From an uncultured Acetobacteraceae bacterium (GTDB taxonomy: Bacteria > Pseudomonadota > Alphaproteobacteria > Acetobacterales > Acetobacteraceae), in assembly GCA_903839965.1 (NCBI GenBank), contig CAIMEK010000693.1, positions 1-12,136 of the forward strand: a stretch of 12,136 bases of DNA, given 5' to 3'. This document shows positions 7,453-12,136 of the stretch, in pieces. The position numbers and the translations under genes are program-made. The number at the start of each line of letters is the position of its first letter. Position 1 is the first letter of the stretch. The notes under the pieces are model-generated. The model searched no databases. It saw only the letters and a list, made by a program, of their open reading frames with translations, and had not been told where the DNA came from.

Positions 7453-7680
7453 ATGACCATGGCCCGGATACAGCGTCTCGGCATTGACCGCGACGAGGTG
7501 CAGGAGGAGGCGAACCGCCAGACCATGAGCCTCGCCGGGCTCGCGGTGGTGTTGTTCCTCATTGTCGCCGGGCTCTACGTGGTGCAGCAGCTCGCGCTGA
7601 AGACGGCGATCGAGGATTGCCTGCTGGCCGGCCGCTCCAACTGCGACGCGCTGCTCATCCGCGGCCCCGCGCGCCCTTGA
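7453..7680 (+). CDS. Small single-pass membrane protein of unknown function
   Basis: 75 residues from ATG 7453; ATG 7459 (73 residues) is equally possible, with GGGG at 7447-7450 placed better for the second. The N-terminal 25 residues are charged (RLGIDRDEVQEEANR). A single TM helix spans about 27-49. The short tail carries two Cys residues in EDCLLAGRSNCDALL (C56, C64). The frame is open far upstream, but that part overlaps the glycosylase gene antisense and has no protein-like features. If the charged N-terminus is cytoplasmic, the Cys pair would be periplasmic and could form a disulfide. I recall similar short proteins in Acetobacteraceae-like genomes, none characterised. It lies 49 bases upstream of the creatininase-family gene and could share its message. 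No function can be assigned. Confidence 0.65.
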   Translation: MTMARIQRLGIDRDEVQEEANRQTMSLAGLAVVLFLIVAGLYVVQQLALKTAIEDCLLAGRSNCDALLIRGPARP

Positions 7681-7717
7681 CGTTCCGCCGGGCTGTGTCA
7701 GCGTGCTGGCGCAGGAC

Positions 7718-7722
7718 GGGAG
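7718..7722 (+). promoter_or_regulatory. Ribosome binding site that sets the start of the creatininase-family gene
   Basis: GGGAG lies 7 bases before the ATG at 7730, which favours that ATG over the alternative in-frame start codon at 7703. Confidence 0.6.
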
Positions 7723-7729
7723 AAGGTGC

Positions 7730-8422
7730 ATGCGCGTCGCCGAAATGGACTGGCGGATGATCGAGGACTGGGCGCGGGCGGACGACCGCGCCGTGTTGCC
7801 GCTGGGCAGCACCGAGCAGCATGCCGGGCTGTCGCTGATGACCGACGCGATCCTGGCCGAACGGGTCGCGGTGGAGGCGGCCGAGCCGCTCGGCGTGCCG
7901 GTGTTCCCGGTGATGCCGTTCGGCTTCTCGCCGCATTTCCAGGCTTTCCCGGGCAGCATGACGTTGCGGGTCGACACCCTGTGCGCGGTGGTGCGCGACC
8001 TGTTCGACAGCCTCAAGCGCTCCGGCTTCCGGCGCATCCTGCTGGTCAACGGCCATGGCGGCAACGCCCCCGCCGGCTCGCTGGCACAGGAATGGATGAT
8101 GGACAACCCGGACTGCCGGGTGCGCATCCACGACTGGTGGCGGGCGCCGCGCACCTTTGCCAAGGTACTGGAGATCGACCCGGTCGCCAGCCACGGCAGC
8201 TGGATGGAGAACTTCCCGTGGACCCGCCTGGCCGGCACGCCGGCGGACGAGGTCAAGGACATGATCGACATCGACCGGCTGCGCACGCTGGCGCCGTTCG
8301 AGGCGCGCACCCTGCTGGAGGACGGCAACTACGGCGGCCGCAGCCAGCGCCCCGACGCGGACATGCTGGCGATCTGGCAGGTCGCCGTGGCGGAAACCCG
8401 CGCCATGCTGGAGGCCTGGTGA
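7730..8422 (+). CDS. Creatininase-family metal-dependent amidohydrolase
   Basis: 230 residues, close to the usual family length of about 230-260. Enzymes of this family (creatininase, MftE, ArfB formamide hydrolase and others) use a metal centre to hydrolyse amide bonds, often in cyclic amides or formamides. The family motifs are present: LPLGSTEQHAGLSLMTDAIL, with metal ligands E29, H31 and D39; NGHGGN, with H109; and the HAGxxE-like SHGSWMENF at 154-162, where E160 aligns with the last metal ligand. The second motif is NGHGGN, not the NGHYEN of true creatininase, so creatinine is unlikely to be the substrate. The HAGE segment is unusual (HGSW). It is the first gene of a tightly coupled four-gene unit, and its TGA overlaps the next ATG by one base (TGATG). 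The protein is cytoplasmic. The substrate is unknown. Confidence 0.88.
   Translation: MRVAEMDWRMIEDWARADDRAVLPLGSTEQHAGLSLMTDAILAERVAVEAAEPLGVPVFPVMPFGFSPHFQAFPGSMTLRVDTLCAVVRDLFDSLKRSGFRRILLVNGHGGNAPAGSLAQEWMMDNPDCRVRIHDWWRAPRTFAKVLEIDPVASHGSWMENFPWTRLAGTPADEVKDMIDIDRLRTLAPFEARTLLEDGNYGGRSQRPDADMLAIWQVAVAETRAMLEAW
8410..8414 (+). promoter_or_regulatory. Ribosome binding site for the KPR-fold dehydrogenase gene
   Basis: GGAGG in the last codons of the creatininase-family gene, 7 bases before the ATG at 8422. It supports ATG 8422 over the adjacent GTG at 8419 and implies coupling to the upstream gene. Confidence 0.65.
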
Positions 8423-9432
8423 TGGGCCCGATCCTGATCTGGGGCGCCGGCGCGATCGGCGGCACCTGCGGCGCCTATCTCAAGCGCGCCGGCCATGACG
8501 TCAGCTTCGTCGACATCGTGCCCGCGCATGTCGAGGCGATCCGCAGCAGCGGGTTGCGCATCACCGGGCCGGTCGATGAGTTCAGCGTGGTCGCGCCGGC
8601 CTTCCTGCCCGAGCAGGTGCAGGGGATGTGGCGGCACGTGTTCCTGTGCGTGAAGGCGCAGGACACCGAGGGCGCCACCCGCGCCATCACGCCCCATCTC
8701 GCCCAGGACGGCTATATCCTGTCGCTGCAGAACGGGCTGAACGAGACCATCATTTCGCGCATCGTCGGCCGCGACCGCACCATCGGCGCCTTCGTCAACT
8801 ACAGCACCGACTGGATCGCCCCCGGCGAGGTGCTGTTCGGCTCGCGCTCCTCGGTGGTGCTCGGCGAACTCGACGGCGCCATCACGCCGCGGCTGGAGGA
8901 GCTGCTGGGGGTGATGCGCGACTTCGAGCCGGACGCCATCATCACCGACAACATCTGGGGCTACCTGTGGGGCAAGCTGGGCTACGGCGCCATGCTGTTC
9001 GCCCAGGCGCTCGGCAATCTCGGCATTGCCGACTGCCTGGCGCGGCCCGAGCTGCTGGCGGTGTGGCGGGCGCTGGCGCGCGAGGCGCTGGCGGTGGCGG
9101 CGGCCGAGGGCGTGCGGGTGGAGAAATTCCCCATGTTCGACCCGGCCGCCTTCATGCCGGACGCGCCCGAGGGGGCGGCACGCGCGGCCATCGCGCGCAT
9201 CGTCGAGCTGAACCGCCACAGCGCGAAGACGCATTCCGGCGTCTGGCGCGACCTCGCGGTGCGCAAGCGCCGCACCGAGGTCGATGTGCAGATCGCCCCG
9301 ATCATGGAGGTCGGCGCCCGCCACGGCATCGACACCCCGACCGTTCGCCGGCTGGTCGCCCTCATCCACGAGGTCGAGGACGGCAAGCGCCCACTTTCCG
9401 ACGACAACCTCCTGGAGCTTCTGCAGCCATGA
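8422..9432 (+). CDS. Ketopantoate reductase-fold (ApbA/PanE family) NAD(P)H dehydrogenase with altered substrate site
   Basis: 336 residues. The N-terminal Rossmann domain starts with ILIWGAGAIGG (GxGxxG at 8-13). D31 at the end of the second strand (VSFVDI) hints at NAD rather than NADP. CVKAQDT (76-82) and LQNGLN (102-107) are family hallmarks. In the C-terminal domain, K185 (WGKLGYG) aligns with the catalytic Lys176 of E. coli PanE, and E286 in RRTEVD aligns with Glu256. The pantoate-binding Asn residues (PanE N180 and N184) are G189 and F193 here. It is therefore probably not a pantothenate-pathway enzyme but a 2-oxo- or 2-hydroxyacid-type oxidoreductase on another substrate. It lies between the amidohydrolase and the SDR, overlapping both (1 base and 4 bases), which says it belongs to the same catabolic unit. 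The fold is well supported; the reaction is inferred. Confidence 0.87.
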   Translation: MGPILIWGAGAIGGTCGAYLKRAGHDVSFVDIVPAHVEAIRSSGLRITGPVDEFSVVAPAFLPEQVQGMWRHVFLCVKAQDTEGATRAITPHLAQDGYILSLQNGLNETIISRIVGRDRTIGAFVNYSTDWIAPGEVLFGSRSSVVLGELDGAITPRLEELLGVMRDFEPDAIITDNIWGYLWGKLGYGAMLFAQALGNLGIADCLARPELLAVWRALAREALAVAAAEGVRVEKFPMFDPAAFMPDAPEGAARAAIARIVELNRHSAKTHSGVWRDLAVRKRRTEVDVQIAPIMEVGARHGIDTPTVRRLVALIHEVEDGKRPLSDDNLLELLQP

Positions 9433-10187
9433 ACATTCGTTTCGACGGCAAGGTGGTGGCGGTCAGCGGTGCCGGCCACGGCATCGGTCGCGCCATCGCG
9501 CGCAGCTTCGCCGGGCTCGGGGCGACGGTGTTCGCCGCCGATATCAATGCGGACAACCTCAAGGAAACCGCCGCGACCGGCAACATCGTCACCCAGGTCG
9601 TGGACCTCAGCGACCGCCGCGCCGCGGCGGGCTGGATCGCCGAGGTGGAGCGCAAGGCCAGCGGGCGGTCGATCTTCGCGCTGGTGAACAACTGCGGCGG
9701 CGTCACCGGGCAGACCGCCAAGCCGCTGGAGCAGGTCACCGACGAGGAATGGGACCGCATATTCGCGGTCAACATCGGCGCCGCCATGGCGCTGTCGCGC
9801 GCGGTGGCGCCGGGCATGAAAAAGGCCGGCCATGGCCGCATCGTCAACATCAGCTCCGGCGCCGGGCTGCAGGCCTCGCTCACCGGCATCCAGGCGTACT
9901 GCTCGGCCAAGCACGCCGTGGTCGGCCTGACCCGCCAGATGGCGCACGACTTCGGGCCGTTCGGCATCACCGTCAATTCGGTGGCGCCCGGCCTCATCCG
10001 CTCCAACCCCGACACCGAGAAGCAGTGGGCGAGCTACGGCGAGGACGGCCAGAAGGCGCTGGTCGAGCGGATCGCGCTCAGGCATCTCGGCAGCGCGCAG
10101 AACATCGCCGACGCGGTGATCTTCTTCGCCTCCGACCTGGCGAGCTTCGTGAACGGGCAGATCCTGCAGGTGGACGGCGGCCGATGA
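9429..10187 (+). CDS. Short-chain dehydrogenase/reductase (classical SDR)
   Basis: 252 residues, the normal size for a classical SDR. The cofactor motif is the variant SGAGHGIG (13-20) instead of TGxxxGIG. D38 (FAADI) after the second strand indicates NAD(H). NNAG appears as NNCG (87-90). The catalytic tetrad is N115 (VNIGA), Ser in NISSGAG (142/143), Y157 (QAYCSAKHA) and K161. The C-terminal GQILQVDGGR is canonical. It would oxidise or reduce an alcohol/ketone; the substrate loop (190-212) gives no clue. The ATG overlaps the preceding stop by 4 bases (ATGA, 9429-9432), with GGAG at 9414-9417, and its own stop overlaps the next start in the same way. It resembles the FabG/3-oxoacyl-ACP reductase branch, but the operon context argues for catabolism. 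Confidence 0.9.
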   Translation: MNIRFDGKVVAVSGAGHGIGRAIARSFAGLGATVFAADINADNLKETAATGNIVTQVVDLSDRRAAAGWIAEVERKASGRSIFALVNNCGGVTGQTAKPLEQVTDEEWDRIFAVNIGAAMALSRAVAPGMKKAGHGRIVNISSGAGLQASLTGIQAYCSAKHAVVGLTRQMAHDFGPFGITVNSVAPGLIRSNPDTEKQWASYGEDGQKALVERIALRHLGSAQNIADAVIFFASDLASFVNGQILQVDGGR

Positions 10188-11578
10188 CGAATGAGGTTGC
10201 CGCGGTCGACGGCTGGATGGCGGCAAACCGGGCGCGCCTGCTCGACGAACTGCTCGGCTTCATCGCCAAGCCGAGCGTATCGACCGACCCGGCCTACGCG
10301 GCCGGTCTGGCCGCCGCCGCCGACCTGCTGGCGGCGCGGCTCAGCCGGATCGGGCTGAACCACGTGCAGTTGCTGGACGGCGGCGGCCACCAGGCGGTCT
10401 ACGGCGCCTGGACCGGGGCGGTAGGCGCGCCGACCATCCTGGTCTACGGCCATTACGACGTGCAGCCGCCGGCGCCGCTGGAGGCATGGGACACGCCGCC
10501 GTTCGAGCCGAGCATCCGCGACGGCCGCATCTACGCCCGCGGCGCCTCGGACGATAAGAGCCCGCTGTGGATAGCCGTGTCGGCGCTGGAGGCCTGGCTG
10601 GCGGTGCACGGACGGCTGCCGGTGAACGTCAAGGTGCTGCTGGAGGGCGAAGAGGAAGTCGGCAGCCAGACGCTGCCCGCCATCATGGCCGCGCATCGCG
10701 ACCTGCTGGCGGCGGATGTGCTGGTGTCGGCCGACGGTGGGCGCTGGCGGGAAGGGATGGCCACGGTCAACACCAACAGCCGCGGCATCGTCGGCCTGGA
10801 GGTGCATGTGCGCACCGCCGGGCACGACCTGCATTCCGGCCGCTACGGCGGGCCGGTGGGCAATGCGCCGATGGTGCTGGCGCGGCTGCTGGCGACGTTG
10901 CACGACGCGCACAACCGCATCGCGGTGGCCGGGTTCTTCACCGGGCTGCAGCGGCCCAGCAACGCCGATTACGCCGGCATGGCGGCGCTGGAATTCGACG
11001 CGGCGGCCTTCTACGCCGACATTGGCGCCCGTCCCGGCGCCATGGAGCCGGGGGTGCACCTGCTGGAATCGCTCTGGCTGCGCCCGACGCTGGAAGTGAA
11101 CGGCCTGTGGGGCGGCTATACCGGGGCCGGCGGCAAGACCGTCATCCCGGCGGAGGCGCACGCCAAAATCACCTGCCGGCTCGGTCCCGGCCAGGACCCC
11201 GACCACGTCGCCGCCGCGGTCACCGCGCACCTGGCGCAGCGCGCGCCGGCCTGGGCGGATGTCGCGGTGGAACTGGCCGAGGTGGGCACCCGAGCCTATG
11301 CGGTGCCGGAGGACGACCGCTTCCTGCTGGCGGTGGAGCGGGTGATCGAGCAGGTGCATGGGTCGAAGCCGGTGCGCGTGGGCATCGGCGGCACGCTGCC
11401 GATCTCGGCGATGGCGAAGGAGCGGCTCGGGCTGGAGACGGTGACGTTCAGCTATGCCGTGGCCGACGAGAGAATCCATGCGCCGAACGAGTTCTTCCGG
11501 CTGTCCAGCTTCGACGACGGACTGCGCGCCTGGACCCGCCTGCTGCCCGAACTCGGCGCGGTCCGGACGCCGGGCTGA
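10184..11578 (+). CDS. M20 family metallopeptidase (CNDP-like dipeptidase / amidohydrolase)
   Basis: 464 residues, typical of the M20 dipeptidase group that includes carnosinase CNDP2. All zinc ligands and catalytic residues are visible: H90 and the catalytic-base-supporting D92 in YGHYDVQP; bridging D123 in RGASDDKSP; catalytic E157 and metal ligand E158 in LEGEEEVGS; D184 in VSADGG; and H432 in RIHAPNE. H217 in GHDLHSGRYGG aligns with the lid-domain His that completes the active site across the dimer. The lid/dimerisation domain runs at about 200-390. It should cleave a dipeptide or N-acyl/N-carbamoyl amino acid in the cytoplasm. There is no signal peptide. It starts in a 4-base ATGA overlap with the SDR gene (10184-10187), so it is translated as part of the same unit. 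It may release the final amino acid in the pathway opened by the amidohydrolase. Confidence 0.92.
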   Translation: MTNEVAAVDGWMAANRARLLDELLGFIAKPSVSTDPAYAAGLAAAADLLAARLSRIGLNHVQLLDGGGHQAVYGAWTGAVGAPTILVYGHYDVQPPAPLEAWDTPPFEPSIRDGRIYARGASDDKSPLWIAVSALEAWLAVHGRLPVNVKVLLEGEEEVGSQTLPAIMAAHRDLLAADVLVSADGGRWREGMATVNTNSRGIVGLEVHVRTAGHDLHSGRYGGPVGNAPMVLARLLATLHDAHNRIAVAGFFTGLQRPSNADYAGMAALEFDAAAFYADIGARPGAMEPGVHLLESLWLRPTLEVNGLWGGYTGAGGKTVIPAEAHAKITCRLGPGQDPDHVAAAVTAHLAQRAPAWADVAVELAEVGTRAYAVPEDDRFLLAVERVIEQVHGSKPVRVGIGGTLPISAMAKERLGLETVTFSYAVADERIHAPNEFFRLSSFDDGLRAWTRLLPELGAVRTPG

Positions 11579-11612
11579 ACCAACGCCCCGCCCGGGGGGA
11601 AGGGGAGGGGGC

Positions 11613-12080
11613 ATGCCCCGCGATGACGAGACCGCCCGCGTGGTTGCGCCGCCGCCGCTGATCTTCGGCACCGCGCTGGTGACGGGTTGGCTGCTCAACT
11701 GGCTGGTGCCGGCCCCGGTGGCGCCGGTCGCCTTCGCGCGCGGGGCCGGCGCGCTGCTGGCGGCGGGCGGGCTGGCGTTTGGCGTGATGGCGTGGCGAGA
11801 ACTGGGCCGCGCCGCCACGGCGGTCAATCCGTACCGCCCGACCACCTCGCTGGTGCGCAGCGGCGCGTTCGCCTACAGCCGCAACCCGCTCTATGTGGCG
11901 CTGATCGCGCTGTCGCTCGGGGCGGCGCTGCTGGCCAACGCGTTGTGGTGCGTGGTGGCGCTGGTGCCGGCCGTGGCGGTGCTGCGACTCGGCGTCATCA
12001 GCCGCGAAGAGGCCTATCTCGAGCGCCGGTTCGGCGAGCAGTACCGCGTGTACCGCGCCGCCACGCGACGCTGGCTCTGA
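11613..12080 (+). CDS. ICMT/PEMT-like integral membrane methyltransferase
   Basis: 155 residues from the ATG at 11613, preceded by a long G-rich purine run (11594-11611) that serves as Shine-Dalgarno. Upstream codons in the same frame overlap the M20 gene and are not part of it. Hydrophobic helices lie at about 14-32, 40-60, 93-108 and 109-128. The diagnostic SAM-binding C-terminal region is intact: LVRSGAFAYSRNPLYVALI (80-98), then E132-E133 (REEAYLERRFG) and the terminal YRVYRAATRRWL. Bacterial members of this isoprenylcysteine carboxyl methyltransferase/phospholipid methyltransferase group methylate lipids, or unknown small or membrane-bound substrates, using S-adenosylmethionine. The gene is 34 bases after the M20 gene and may be read with it, although there is no overlap and its link to that pathway is uncertain. 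Confidence 0.88.
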   Translation: MPRDDETARVVAPPPLIFGTALVTGWLLNWLVPAPVAPVAFARGAGALLAAGGLAFGVMAWRELGRAATAVNPYRPTTSLVRSGAFAYSRNPLYVALIALSLGAALLANALWCVVALVPAVAVLRLGVISREEAYLERRFGEQYRVYRAATRRWL

Positions 12081-12136
12081 TTGGTGCGCACGGGATGGGT
12101 CGGCGTCATGAACTTTCGAGATCGTTCAGTGCCTGA

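Noticed and set aside
7242..7562. N-terminal extension of the DNA glycosylase to the far-upstream start at 7562
   Set aside because: The extra 107 residues are Arg/Ser-rich, match nothing in AlkA-type proteins, and overlap the small membrane protein gene; the start at 7241 gives the normal family length.
12108..12136. ATG at 12108 with an open frame to the window edge (MNFRDRSVP)
   Set aside because: Only nine codons are visible, with no clear Shine-Dalgarno; it may start a new gene, but the window ends too soon to tell.

Overview
The window is very GC-rich chromosomal DNA, with strong G/C preference at third codon positions, Shine-Dalgarno starts and tight gene packing. The gene content (a hybrid-kinase-type receiver domain, a Cache-HAMP-cyclase protein, a cyclic-nucleotide-type MscS channel, an AlkA-like glycosylase, an ICMT-like methyltransferase) fits an environmental alphaproteobacterium. 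The receiver tail and the small one-TM protein look like those of Acetobacteraceae/Rhodospirillales; that placement is inference from remembered family resemblance. There are no RNA genes, insertion sequences, CRISPR arrays or phage genes, and no gene-free stretch longer than about 210 bases.

Left part (1-5314, + strand): the 3' end of a receiver-domain protein, a stand-alone serine hydrolase of the class C beta-lactamase/esterase family, then a two-gene unit. Its first gene is a membrane sensor (TM, Cache-like periplasmic domain, TM, HAMP, class III nucleotidyl cyclase homology domain). One base later comes an MscS-family channel with a C-terminal cyclic-nucleotide-binding fold. The layout says 'sensor-cyclase makes cNMP, channel binds cNMP', but both ends look altered. 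The cyclase domain has Asn and Glu at the two metal-Asp positions and Val at the transition-state Asn position. The channel's phosphate-binding cassette has Ile and Ser where the ribose-binding Glu and phosphate-binding Arg should be. This paired divergence is the most interesting feature of the window.

Middle (5311-7241, - strand): a lipoprotein of unknown function converges on the channel gene, and the two share a CTAG that holds both stop codons. It has its own good sigma70-type promoter. Beyond it lies an AlkA-type 3-methyladenine DNA glycosylase.

Right part (7453-12136, + strand): a 75-residue single-TM protein, then four overlapping genes: a creatininase-family amidohydrolase, a ketopantoate-reductase-fold dehydrogenase lacking the usual pantoate-binding Asn residues, a classical SDR, and an M20 metallopeptidase. 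They look like one translationally coupled catabolic operon that opens a cyclic or amide-containing compound, oxidises or reduces intermediates, and cleaves an amide or peptide bond. The substrate cannot be read from the sequence. An ICMT-like integral-membrane methyltransferase follows after 34 bases, and the last 56 bases hold no gene I can support.
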